From Canna indica (taxonomy: Eukaryota > Streptophyta > Magnoliopsida > Zingiberales > Cannaceae), in contig CP136890.1 in the NCBI GenBank assembly GCA_034359265.1, positions 52,197,501 to 52,261,500 of the forward strand: 64,000 nt of DNA, in the 5' to 3' direction. Positions 34,169 through 44,534 of this stretch are shown in pieces (positions within the stretch are counted from its first letter, which is position 1; every line of letters begins with the position of its first letter). Below the pieces are notes generated by a model, which saw only the letters and a program-made list of their open reading frames with translations, was not told the origin of the DNA and made no database searches. The position numbers and the translations under genes are program-made.

Positions 34169-34749
34169 GTTCTCTTTTCGTATACTTCTGTTATGCATTC
34201 ATTCCATCTTGATGTCTGGAATTGTTTCAATGGATACTATAGATTACTTCTTTTGTTTTGGATTTCTTCCCTCTAATGCTCCATGTTGCCTGATCATTGA
34301 TTCATAATGTTCAGGTTTTTTCATTTGTAATAATGTTTGTAGACATCCCTGATTCAGTTACCTGTGTTTGAAACCATGGTATTGTTATGAGATGAAGCAC
34401 ATTATCTAAGCACTTTTACCTGTTGTTCTCTTAGACATAAACCCTTAGCACTCATCTTGGTGTGTTTTGGGGTTGCGATTGCCTCTCCGTTGAGCCACAA
34501 CGAGTCTTGGTGTTCGCTGCCCCTTGGTTGTGAGACGTCTGGTGTGGACCTTCCTTGGAGGATGTGCGTGTGTGAGTCTTGAAACGGGGATAGGAGCAGC
34601 CTTACCATCCATGGTATAAGGTATATCTTCTCCTTTTACTCGTGGATTGAATTCCTTAAAGATTGCTAAAGTTGATCGCTATTTTTGGGATGATTTTGAA
34701 TGTTTTAAAATTGCATTTTCCTTTGTTCTTCTTATTCCCATCCCAACAC
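34169..34749. other. 3' flank of the F-box pseudogene, no gene
   Basis: This probably contains its captured 3' untranslated and downstream sequence, including T-rich stretches. No motif-bearing frame was found. The sequence changes abruptly to gypsy integrase at about 34750. Confidence 0.5.
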
Positions 34750-35593
34750 ATAGGGGACACCTTCAGGAAGATCGAATCTCCTTTCTGAAACTCCACGTCA
34801 CGAGCTTTACCATCGGCATACGTCTTCTAATCTCTCTGAGCTGCTAGAAGTCATTCTCTGATCCGCTTCACCTTCTCAACGGCGTCATGAACCAAGTTTG
34901 GACCTAGCATCTGGGACTTGTCGGCCTCAAACCAGCCTATCGGCGTCCTGCACCTGCGTCCATACAGAGCCTCAAATGGGGCCAGACCGATGCTGTTATG
35001 GTGGCTATTGTTATAGGCAAACTCTACCAAAGGTAGATGCCTCTCCCAACTACCCTCCAGGTCCATCACACACGCCATCAGCATGTCCTCAAGCGTCTGA
35101 ATGGTCCTCTCTAACCAACCATCTGTTTGAGGATGAAAAGCGGTACTGAACTGCACCTGCATACCCAGAGCCTCCTGAAATGACTGCCAGAACTGAGCGG
35201 TGAACTGTGTGCCTCGATCAGATATGATCATCACTGGGATCCCATGGTAAGCCACAAGACGGTCAAGAAACAACCGCGCATATTGCTCGGCATAGAAAGT
35301 GGTCTTCACCGGAATAAAGTGTGTCGATTTGGTCAGGTGATCTATCACTACCCAGATGGAGTCATTTCCTTTCTCTAATATCAGTAACCCGGTAACAAAG
35401 TCCATGGTAATTTTCTCCTATTTCCATTCTGGCACATCAAGATTTTGCAACAACCCTGCGGGTCTTAAGTGTTCGACCTTTACTTGCTGGGAGACCAAAC
35501 ATTTAAATACGAACTCTGCCACCTCCCGTTTCATCCCTTTCCACCAATAGTGATGCCTTAGATCTCGGTACATCTTGGTGGCCTCTGGATGCA
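34750..35593 (-). pseudogene. gypsy-2 integrase segment
   Basis: The finger region reads YWWKGMKREVAEFVFKCLVSQQ, with the last Cys changed to Ser. A TAG at 35418-35420 replaces an expected tryptophan (PEWK*EKI). The core from 35405 is open: DFVTGL, IWVVIDHLTKSTHFIPV, IISDRGTQFTAQFW, HPQTDGWLERTIQTLED, then NNSHHNSIGLAPFEALYGRRC. The catalytic D, D and E positions are present. The frame ends at about 34851 and homology at about 34750. Confidence 0.9.
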
Positions 35594-35979
35594 TAGTGGT
35601 TCGGCCCCAATGCCTACTCCACAACCTAAGCACCCCACTTAGGATTTCCAAACTTGTTTAACTAGATTAATTAGTTTCCTTACAAAGAGGAATTTACACT
35701 GGAAAGTATCCGCTCTCAAACCGAAGGTACTTCCACACCCGGAAGTATCCCACCTTCCTACCGAGAGCACTATCTCATGTCAACATAAGGACAACACAAC
35801 TAATCCTAATAAACTACGTTTACAATAGTGGATTTAAGCCTTAACACCAAGACAACCATCAAATCATCAAACCTAGCAGCCTAGGTTTATACAAATGATA
35901 TACAATAAAAATAAACCACAAAATACACAAACAATGGAGCAAAAAAATAATACAACAAATACTTAGTTCCAAAGAAAAC
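35594..35979 (-). repeat. reverse Sirevirus-like 3' LTR, left piece
   Basis: GGTTCGGCCCCAATGCCTAC onward matches the solo LTR (from about 26210) and the right LTR (58909 on) up to TCCAAAGAAAAC, where the forward element begins. In the right LTR the same word continues directly into TCCCTAGTCC (about 59280). Confidence 0.85.
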
Positions 35980-37242
35980 TGTTGGCCCAAGGGTTCGTCC
36001 TAAGGTTGGATCTCTATTTTGATGATAACAAACATGTATTTAATATATGTGTGAAGTTTTGAGTTCATGTTGGAGTTACGATACGCGCGCAAATTTCGCT
36101 CGGAGAAACAAAAAAATCGTCAAAAAGGCTCGGATGTAGATTAAGTAGAGTTCATAGATCATCAAGTAGATTCTATGTAATATATCCCTAGGATCTCATC
36201 CCAAGCCTATTTGTAAAGTTTTCCAAGTAAAAAAAAAAGCGTGTAACAAAACAAATATAAAAAATAGCCTCAACCTAGGTTCGGTCGACCGGTCGATCGA
36301 CCGAATGAGGCAAGATATTGGCAGTAGCCACTTTGGTCGATCGAACGAACCCAGAAACTGGCAGTGGCCAATTTGGTTGACCGGACAACAGTGAAAATTG
36401 GCAGCAGCCAATTCGGTTGACCGAATATGGCTGAGAAAGGGAAAAAGCCTAGCGCTCGTTGGTTGGTCGATCGGTCAGTCGACCGACGATCGACCGACAA
36501 GCGACCAGTCGGCGTCCAACGGGCAGAAAAATGCCCGTTGGAGAGCTCTGCCGAGTGAGGGGTTTTGAATACCCCTCACCAACCTCTCTTACTCCTTCTT
36601 AATGATCATTAGTGCACTTCAAAGAGAGATTTAAGCCCTAAGAGATTGATTTGTGGTCGCTTGCTTCATCTATTGTGTCATCCTCTTCAAGCGATCTTCT
36701 CGTCTCAACTCCGGCAACGATTCAAGCTCACCATCTTGAAGAGTTGAAGTCTTGGAAGGCTTTGGAAGGAGCTCACACTCTTGGTTTCATGTTTGGCTCC
36801 TTCTTGTCATTCTTCATTGTTCTTAAATTGTAATCGTTACTATTAGCTTGCTAGGTGTGCTAGTGTAAACACTTAGGGTTTCCTTCATAGAATTGTGTTT
36901 TGCCTAGGTGAATAGATTTGAGGAGTTCTCAAAGGGTTGAGAACCAAGTCCTCGGTTGTATTCAAAGGGAAACACAAAGTCTATAAAGGATTTGGTTAGA
37001 AATCCTTGGGTATGGAGCCAAGGTAGTGGAGTAGGCGGTTGGCCGAACCACTATAACTATTTGTCTTTGCATTGTTTGTTTGATTGTGCTTATTGCTTAA
37101 TTATTACTTGTCGATCATCCTAACTTAATTGCGTGATCAATTTGGTCGCATAAAAAATCAAACTTGAAAGAGATTAAATAGAAGTTAAAAGTCACCCAAC
37201 ACTATTCACCCCCCCCCTTCTAGTGTGGTTATTCACTCAACA
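35980..37242 (+). repeat. 5' LTR of the forward Sirevirus-like element
   Basis: It runs from TGTTGGCCCAAGG to ATTCACTCAACA, 1263 bp, with the left flank AAAAC. It has a cluster of CGGTCGACCG / TCGATCGACC palindromes at about 36280-36505. The TATA box present in the 3' LTR (TTATAAATA) is changed here to TTTTGAATA (about 36563-36571), so this copy's promoter is probably weakened. Confidence 0.93.
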
Positions 37243-37244
37243 AT

Positions 37245-37256
37245 TGGTATCAGAGC
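37245..37256 (+). other. primer binding site of the forward Sirevirus-like element
   Basis: TGGTATCAGAGC two bases after the LTR end, matching the initiator methionine tRNA 3' end. Confidence 0.95.
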
Positions 37257-37299
37257 AAGGTCGTAGGATTAGATTTAACCATCTACCCTACAACTTAGA

Positions 37300-39637
37300 A
37301 TGTCTAGTGAAATCCAACTAGCTCAAGGGTCCTCTACTCATACTCCACCATTGTTTGATGGAAACAACTATGCCTATTGGAAGATACACATGAATGGCTT
37401 CCTTCAATCACTTAGGCATGGATGTATGGAGAATGATTCAAGTAGAGTATAAGCAACCAACTAAGGATATAGATGAGTGAGATCAAGAAGAAATTAGACT
37501 CTTTAATGCAAATCCAAAGGCCGTCAATGCACTATATTGTGGTCTATCAATTAATGAGTTTAATAGGATTTTCAATTGTAAGTGTGCATATGAATTTTGG
37601 AAAGTCTTAGAGACTACACATGAAGGGACTTCACAAGTTAAGGAATCTAAGATAAATTTTAGAGACTACTAATGCATGATTATGAAATGTTGAAAATGTT
37701 ATCGCATGAATCTATTGATGCCATGTATGCTCATTTTCAAAATATTACAAATGAATTAGCCAACCTTGGTAGAGACATAAGGGAAGAGGAGAAGGTAAGG
37801 AAGCTCCTTCGTTCCCTTCCAAAAGCTTGAGAGCCCAAGGTCACCGCAATCATGGAAGCAAAGGACATGGGCACCTTAAAGATCACCGAGCTCATTGGGT
37901 CTCTCATGACACATGAGACCCATATGAAGCAATACAAGGAGGAAGATACCCCCAAAGGCAAGACCATTGCCTTAAAAGCATCACACCGGGGTGAAGAACC
38001 CTCATCATCCGAGGAAGAGACGGATGATTTTGAAGAGATGGCAATATTGGCAAGGAGGTTCATGAGTTTTATGACGAGGAATGAGAAAGGGAAAAGGAGG
38101 CTACACATGCTTCAATTGCAACAAAATCAGGCGTCTAAGAAATGATTGCCCACTTCTCAAGATGGCTTCTACCTCCAACCCTCACAAGAAAGACAAATAC
38201 AAGAAGAAAAAGAAGAAGAAGGCGATGATGGCCTCTTGGGATGAAAGTGAGTCTTCATCAAGTGAAGAAGACTCCAAAAGTGAAAAGGCAAATCTTTGCC
38301 TCATGGCAAATGATAACGAGGTAAGATTTACTTTTGGCGAGTTTTCATTTACTCAAGAAGAACTAGAAAATGAATTTGATCAAATGCATGATGAATTTAA
38401 TACTATTGGGAAAAAGTTTAAAGAGCTTAAAAAGGATAAAAAATCTTTAGAGCTTGAAAATGATAACTTGCTACTCTCATGCAATGCATTAAGGAAATAA
38501 GTAGATATCATTAAGGAAGAAAAGCATGCCTTAGATGATGCTAAGAAAAACTTAGAAAATGAAAGCAAAAAATTGGAGAATGAAAACAAATTCTTAAGTG
38601 ATCAAGTTGAGCACTTGAATGATAGCATGCTAAACTTAAAAAAAGAACTTTGCATGCTAAATGAGAAAATGACAACCTTACAAAATGCCATGCCTAAGGT
38701 TATACATGCTAGAAGGTAATCAACCAATCATGCTTATGCACACTTCCATTCTCACACACATAGCCCAAGAAAGTTTAATGGAAGTTTCTTTTCATGTGGT
38801 ATTTTTGGCTATATGGCTAGAGATTGTACACTAAGGAGGAACCCTCAAACTAAATTCACTTGGGTTCCTAAGATGACTAACACTCAAGGACCCAGGAGAT
38901 TTGGGTACCTAAAATTGTCCCTTCTCCCTTTTGTAGATGGAGAAACATCCTCAAGCAAGTAGAAACACATGGATCTTGGATAGCGGTTGCTCAAAACACA
39001 TGACAGGTGATATAAATCTTTTCGCAACCCTATCAAGCAAGGATGGTGGACATGTGACATTTGGAGACAACGCCAAAGGTAAGATTGTTGGCATTGGTGA
39101 TATAGGTATACTCTCATACCCATGCATTAAAAATGTTTTACTAGTTGATGGGTTAAAGCATAACTTGATTAGCATATCTTAATTGTGTGATAATGGATAT
39201 GTAGTCATTTTCGAAGCATCTAAATGCATTATTAGAAGTGCACCATCTAATGATATTGTGTTCATTGGAAATAGTCAATAAAATATTTACACTCTAGCTT
39301 TAAATGTTTTGCCTAATCCTCATGTTAGATGCTTAGTTGTCATGGAAAATGATTCTTGGTTGTGGCATAGAAGGCTAGGACATGCTAGCATGAGCCTCAT
39401 CCAAGAAATATCTAAAAAGGACTTAGTTAAAGGAATACCCAAGATGAAATTTGAAAAAGACAAACTTTGTTTTGCATGTCAACATGGAAAACAAGTTAAG
39501 TCTTCATTTCATAGCATTAATCAAGTGAGTACATCTAGAACACTTGAACTAGTGCACATGGATCTTTTCGGTCCTTGTGATGTAGCTAGTTTAGGTGGAA
39601 AGTTATATTGCTATATTTTGGTTGATGATATAGTTTA
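37300..39637 (+). pseudogene. Sirevirus-like gag, protease and start of integrase, broken
   Basis: The start MSSEIQLAQGSS at 37300 is followed by PPLFDGNNYAYWKIHMNGFL, then a frameshift near 37420. The UBN2-type region (YAHFQNITNELANLGRDI, about 37720) ends in KVRKLLRSLPKA and a TGA at 37828. A first zinc knuckle near 38108 (CFNCNKIRRLRNDC) has lost its His. A lysine/glutamate coiled coil runs 38330-38700. A second CCHC-like motif (SCGIFGYMARDC) lies near 38790. The protease motif [13 protein letters not shown] is at about 38970, and GAG-pre-integrase LWHRRLGHASMSL at about 39360. Integrase begins MDLFGPCDVASLGGKLY and stops at the CACTA junction. Confidence 0.88.
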
Positions 39638-39649
39638 GGTGGAAAGATA

Positions 39650-40622
39650 TATGTGCCATGTATTGGGTCATCTGGGCCATATGCTGAGCCATCTGCGTCA
39701 TATGCTGAGCCATGTGCGTCACAGTATCTCTCATAGCGCCCATATTGGCGCTGAGGCATGCTTGAGCAGTCTCCATGACCGCTAATCGATCTTGATCTGC
39801 ACGTGATGTTGATGGACCAACGACGGAGGAGGTGAAAGCAGACGGTGCTGCACCATGTAGCTGCAACAACGCTCGTGTGTGGGCCGTTGTGCCAATGTCA
39901 TATACACGACCGTGGCCGACGCCTGCCACCTGCATCCATGCATCAGCATCAAGCTGATGCTGCGCAGGATCACCTCCCCGCTGGCTCACCAACTCACTAT
40001 ACGTGGCCTTTAAATAAAAGTAAATTAATTAATTAAATTAATTATACATAATAGAACTAGATAATTTTTTTAAAATATTATCTTACCAGTACCGTCTCTG
40101 GTCTCCTGCTGATGAACTCACCCCGACGAGGACCACGCTGGTATCTATGTGTCTCCTCGAAGACCCTTAGAGGATCAGCAAGGATGAGCGTCCCCTGCTC
40201 ATGTCGCATCCCCTACAATAAAATAAATATAATTATTTTTTCTGTAATAATAAATGAATAAAAAAAATAGTTATTAAATTACTTACCAATCGATGCTCGT
40301 GGCTGATAAATAGGATAGACCCACCGCTATGTCAGGCGACGGATACCTCGACCAGCGTCATCCGATTCTGGTGCGCCATCTGGGAGGCACCTTGCCATCC
40401 CTCCGACGCCCAGATATCGCATAGCCGATCCCATACGTCGACCTCCATCCAGATTGGCCCGTGTCCCTTGAGCGCATCCATAGGTGTATCTTTGTTACCG
40501 CCTATACTCGCGCGCGCCTCATCCCGCGCCCGATGGAGGATATCCTTGAAAAGCTTCTTATTGTAAGATTCACAAGCATCCTTCACATGAGCCTCAATGG
40601 CGGGATCCCAGGTATATCGGGC
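39650..40622 (-). pseudogene. CACTA-3 Transposase_24-type gene, 3' end lost
   Basis: It is the counterpart of 5462-6498. Exon 40622-40287 follows a GGTAG acceptor and encodes ARYTWDPAIE, then YNKKLFKDILHRARDEARA, VWDRLCDIW and NRMTLVE. A TGA at 40332-40334 replaces the arginine CGA of the other copy. Exon 40212-40087 encodes MRHEQGTLILADPLRVFEE followed by GPRRGEFISRRPE and is intact here, whereas it is damaged in CACTA-1. Exon 40007 to about 39650 encodes ELVSQRGGDPAQHQLD and a methionine/glutamine heptad stretch (MAQHMTQMAQHMAQM) before the break. Introns keep GT-AG borders (GTAAGT and GTAAGA donors). It would bind DNA during transposition if whole. Confidence 0.82.
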
Positions 40623-42350
40623 CTACCAAACGAAAACATTAATACAAGTTCACAAAAAGTAGATATTAAACATCAAACTTCATATTTGTATTCGAAAAAT
40701 CATATCCAGTATAGCAAAATGCTGAACATAAAGCATGATTACTAATTTAATAGCTTAATAATTACATAGCTCCACAAACATCTTAAATTGTTTCAACAAA
40801 GTCTAAATGTTTGATGAAACTCTAAGTTCACTGTCCCAATGTATAAAAAGCATCAATTGAGCATATGCCCAATTAAATAGATTTAAGATTTCTAAAAATA
40901 TGTGGAATAAAGAAACTACTTGAGTTAAGAAACTGCAAATGTTACCATGTTTGTAACTAATTGAAGCTTAAGTTGTACTAATCTTATGCCAACCAATCGG
41001 TTTATTAATGTAAGATTATGACACTATATATTAAACCTGAAATAAAAAAATAAAATTATATAGATTATGGCACTCCATCAACAACAGTGCACAATCCCAC
41101 TATCGGACACATGTATTATGTTGATTGATTCCCCTGTTTGACTCTGTACCACTCATTCATTGCAAGAATTTACTTAAATTTTATTCAATTAAAGCTATCA
41201 TGTCTAAATGCAATTTCATTCCTTAAATTTCAAGCACTTCTTTTTTTATTTTTCTTTATCAAGTCTAAATGCAATGCAATTTCAATGATAAATGCATCAA
41301 CTAAAGTGGATGCAGTAAGGGTAAAAAAATACAGCTCAGCCTCATGTGTGTTAATGAATTAAATACAGAGTACATACTTGTTCAGCAAAAACAAACATAT
41401 ATGTAGGTACAGAAAAAGAGATATGTATAGAGAATCCCATGCTAAGAATAATATCAGCATTGGATACCTTCAATTCAAAGATACTTGTGGTGTCTATCAA
41501 CAACTTCCATTAATAACCATCCAACTCTTTCATGTAGCTAATTAATATATGCTAAGTAGCACTGAAACAAAACTTAAAATTGTTTGGCCATGTATGGCCA
41601 AACGAAAAAGGTGAAGAAAAGGATGTGCACATGTTTGGCCGAGTTGTTCACATATTGCACATGTTTTGGATGTGCAAAACTTAACATTGGGGATTGCATA
41701 TTTAGTTTTCTATTAGAGTGGTTGGCTACTCTAATTATTTTAGCAATTGGTTGGGGGACCAAAGAGTTCAAGCTAGGAATCCAATAAATAGGATATCCAT
41801 GTCAGCTGCTCTGTGCCTCACAAACTAGCAATGATCTCAAAAGGTAAAGTGCTTTGCTATGAATTCACAACTAAATAAGTTCCAACCAGCAATGTTGAGT
41901 GAGAGAGTAGTGAGTTGAAGGCACTAATTAAGGCAGTGTGTGGTCCTAAGCAAGGAGTTCTACCAGTTAATAGCCCATGATAGAAGATAAGCTTGCTCAT
42001 TACTCTCTTCATGTCGCTCTCATGGTGCATAGGGACATTAGGCAAGCATGGAACTTAAGGGCAGGGTGGCCTTCCCATGTGAGGTCTCTCTCCTCTTAGT
42101 TTCCTAAGCAACTAGATGACCAAATCAACACTAAGTAATTAATGGCAATGGCTCCACAATTTGTCCCAGTGTCGTCTTTGCATGCCCTATATCAGTTCAT
42201 CAACCCACGCGATTGATTTGTAACCTTCAAACATTCTATATAACCTAAAGATGATAGATATCTATACATACACAAGCACAGATGGGAGGGTCGGCGGGGA
42301 GGGCCAGCGGCCCTTCCACCTTCCGTCAGTTGAAACCCTAGTAGGCGGCT
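40623..42350. other. CACTA-3 interior without a recognised gene
   Basis: AT-rich sequence, possibly 5' introns of the transposase or captured DNA. It contains a perfect 9-bp inverted repeat GTTTGGCCA...TGGCCAAAC (41582-41603). Short frames show no motif I can name. The large first CACTA gene (TNPD-like transposase) is absent. Confidence 0.5.
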
Positions 42351-42361
42351 GCTAGGGTTTC

Positions 42362-42363
<2 letters not shown>

Positions 42364-42404
<41 letters not shown>
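42364..42404. repeat. (GA)n microsatellite
   Basis: About twenty GA units. On the minus strand this is a CT run followed by AAACCCTAGCAGCCGCC, the look of a plant 5' leader, so a promoter and leader of a gene reading leftward may lie here. Confidence 0.9.
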
Positions 42405-42406
<2 letters not shown>

Positions 42407-42499
42407 GCGGAATACCAGCGGTGAGCGGCGGCGGGCAAGGTGATGAGTGGCAAGAGGCAGGCGCGCGGCAGAGAAATCACAGTGAGCGAGCGGGAAAAA

Positions 42500-42749
42500 T
42501 AAGGGTTATAAATTTCAATATCGGGCTCTGCGATGGCACTACGCGGTCGCAAAGATGTATACATGCGACGGCCACATAGGCGGTCGCAAAGATGTATACT
42601 TGTGACGGCCACATAGGCGGTCGCAACGCCGTCGCAAATTTGATGCCAATGCGACCACTTTTGGTCACGGTCGCAAGCTCATCGCATCTGCAATCGCAAA
42701 CGGCGCCGTCGCAAAAAAGTCATCGCAGATAGCATGATTTCTAGTAGTG
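42500..42749. repeat. CACTA-3 subterminal repeats and TIR
   Basis: GCGACGGCCACATAGGCGGTCGC occurs twice in tandem, with further CCGTCGC and GCGACC words, ending in the TIR CTAGTAGTG. It matches the other CACTA ends in the window. Confidence 0.88.
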
Positions 42750-43376
42750 ATATTATGTTTAATATTTGTGCATGTGCTAGGTTTCAATCTTGTCCTAAAA
42801 TGTCTCACTTGAGTGCAGTCAAATGCATATTGAGATATTTGAAAGGCACTGTTGACTTAGGATTATGGTATCCATGTAATGCATGTTTCGATTTAATTGG
42901 TTTTTCGGATGCCGATTTTGCCGGGTGTAAAGTAGATAGAAAAAGCACTAGTGGGTGTTGTCAATTCCTAGGAATGAGTCTTGTTTCTTAGTTTTCAAAG
43001 AAACAAAACTCGGTTGCACTTTCAACTACCGAAGCGGAATACATCGCTGCGGCTAGTTGTTGTGCACAAGTCCATTGGATGAAACAAACTCTTTTAGATT
43101 ATGGACTTAAGTATTCATGTATACCTATATACCTATACATTGTGATAATACTAGTGCAATCAATTTAACAAAAAAATCCAATTTTACACTCTAGGACCAA
43201 GCACATTGATCTAAGGCACCACTTTCTTTGGGATAATGTAGCTAAGGGAAATATATCCGTGGAATTTATATCCACCGACAAGCAACTTGCGAATATATTC
43301 ACAAAACCCTTAAGTGAAGAAAGCTTTACAAGCTTAAGAATGCAATTAGGGATTTGTGCTTTTCCAAATGTTTGAA
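42750..43376 (+). pseudogene. Sirevirus-like RNase H and RT C-terminus
   Basis: The sequence resumes directly after the CACTA end: IMFNICACARFQ, VKCILRYLKGTVDLGLWYP, FSDADFAGCKVDRKSTSGC, then a TAG (42989-42991) replacing the expected tryptophan, followed by FSKKQNSVALSTTEAEYIAA. After a frameshift near 43130 it reads RTKHIDLRHHFLWDN and ADKQLANIFTKPL-like residues, ending in TGA at about 43374. The active-site DAD and TEAEY motifs of copia RNase H are present. Confidence 0.88.
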
Positions 43377-44243
43377 AACTCATTTTTTGAAAAATTGCAT
43401 TTCATGATGTATCATCTAGGGATGGCAATACAAATCAGTTAATCGAATCATAAAATTCGGTTTTGGATAGTGGATTTGTGGTTCGGTTTTGGTTTTGGAA
43501 AGTAAAAACCAAAAACTGTTTAAAACCAGTTCGGTTTTGGTTAACGGGCCGCGGTTAACCAGTAACCGAAACCGGTTATATATTCAGTTTCGGTTATCAG
43601 TTTTTTGCGGTTAATCGATATCCGAAACTGATTTTGTTATTAATCTTTGAATTGGTTATCTGTTTACTACCGGTTAACCAATTAGTAAACGGATAACCGA
43701 TTTGATCCGAACCGAAAAATTTGATTTTCAGTTATCCACAGATAACCGAAACCGAGCTGGTTTCGGTTTCGGATATAGGTTTTTGAAACTGACCTATTTC
43801 GGTTTTGATTTCGGTTAGTGGGTTTGAAAATCAATTTCGGTTTCGGTTAAGCCCCAAAAGTGCGGTTAACCAAACCGTTGCCATCCCTAGTATCATCACA
43901 CTTATGTATTGCCTTGTAATAGGGCCTTGCAACTTATCGATGTTTGCCTTCAATAGGCTTACATGATAGGAAGGACTATAGTGGTAGATGATACTCGATT
44001 TTATGATTTTCTTAGTTTGGTTAGTGGAGCTCATTAATAGTACCTTAATTCTTGCCCTTTTTGATTGATGTCAAAAAGGGCAGAAAAAGTAAGGTCACAT
44101 GTGTTTTATAATACATATAGATAGAGGGAGTTATAAGCATGATATGCATATTGATAGGGGGAGCATATGTTAAGTTGCAAAATAAGTTGCGCATGCCTAA
44201 ACTCAAACTCACATATGATACTTAGAGTCACTTTTCATATTTA
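43377..44243. other. Sirevirus-like 3' non-coding region, left part, with MITE
   Basis: It contains the MITE 43417-43889 and, after it, purine-rich tracts (GTCAAAAAGGGCAGAAAAAG, ATAGAGGGAG, GATAGGGGGAGC) resembling extra polypurine tracts. The matching region in the reverse element (54741-54930) has the same series. Confidence 0.65.
43417..43889. mobile_element. hAT-type MITE, 473 bp, with 8-bp TSD
   Basis: The ends are TAGGGATGGCAA and TTGCCATCCCTA, perfect 12-bp inverted repeats. The flanks are GTATCATC on both sides (43409-43416 and 43890-43897), the 8-bp TSD of hAT elements. The interior is a string of CGGTTAACC, CGGTTTTGG and AACCGAAACC words and has no coding potential. Confidence 0.92.
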
Positions 44244-44534
44244 GGTTAATTACTAAATATATCCTAACTTTTGAGGTGTTTCCCAAATCTATCCCGACTT
44301 TCAAATTTTTCTAATTCAATACACCACTTTTCGATTTGTAACAAATCTATCCCATCATTAATGGGACGTCACAATAGCCGTTTGGATGCTGACATGGATC
44401 AAGAGCTCAATCAGCATCCCAAAATATTAATAAAAAGTTAAATTAAAAAATATCTTGTGCCGACTCTCCCACTTTTTTTTAACTAATTTTTTTGTGGGCC
44501 CCACCTAACCCAGTCAACAAATCTTTTACCCAAA
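44244..44534 (+). repeat. MULE left TIR, outer part
   Basis: Complementary to 53435-53725 over its length (for example TTTGAGGTGTTTCCC, GGGACGTCACAATAGCCG, ATCAAGAGCTCAATCAGCATC). The remaining ~36 bp of the TIR (CCAAACCCTAACTTTAATTA, 46849-46890) lies beyond the solo LTR. Confidence 0.92.

Larger units (their letters stand above)
32896..34749 (+). mobile_element. CACTA element, left end, carrying a captured F-box/kelch gene (CACTA-2)
   Basis: The left terminus CACTACAAAAAATTTAG starts at 32896 inside copia-3 gag. It is followed by about 220 bp of GCGACGG / GGTCGC subterminal repeats like those of CACTA-1. An F-box/kelch pseudogene follows directly. The element is cut at about 34750 by the gypsy-2 fragment. 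Its right end is not in the window. Confidence 0.75.
39638..42749 (-). mobile_element. truncated CACTA element (CACTA-3)
   Basis: The right terminus ends GATTTCTAGTAGTG at 42749 (CACTACTAGAAATC on the other strand), preceded by dense GCGACGG repeats. A Transposase_24 gene lies at the left side and runs off the broken edge at about 39650. There is no left TIR. The junction at 39638 shares a 16-base word with the adjacent copia sequence, pointing to break repair and not to clean transposition. Confidence 0.82.

Noticed and set aside
32896..42749. The CACTA end at 32896 and the CACTA end at 42749 taken as one 9.9-kb element
   Set aside because: Flanking triplets (AGT and ATA) differ. The segment between crosses the gypsy-2 and both copia boundaries. 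The right end sits inside the forward copia element while the left end sits inside copia-3 gag, so they are two elements.
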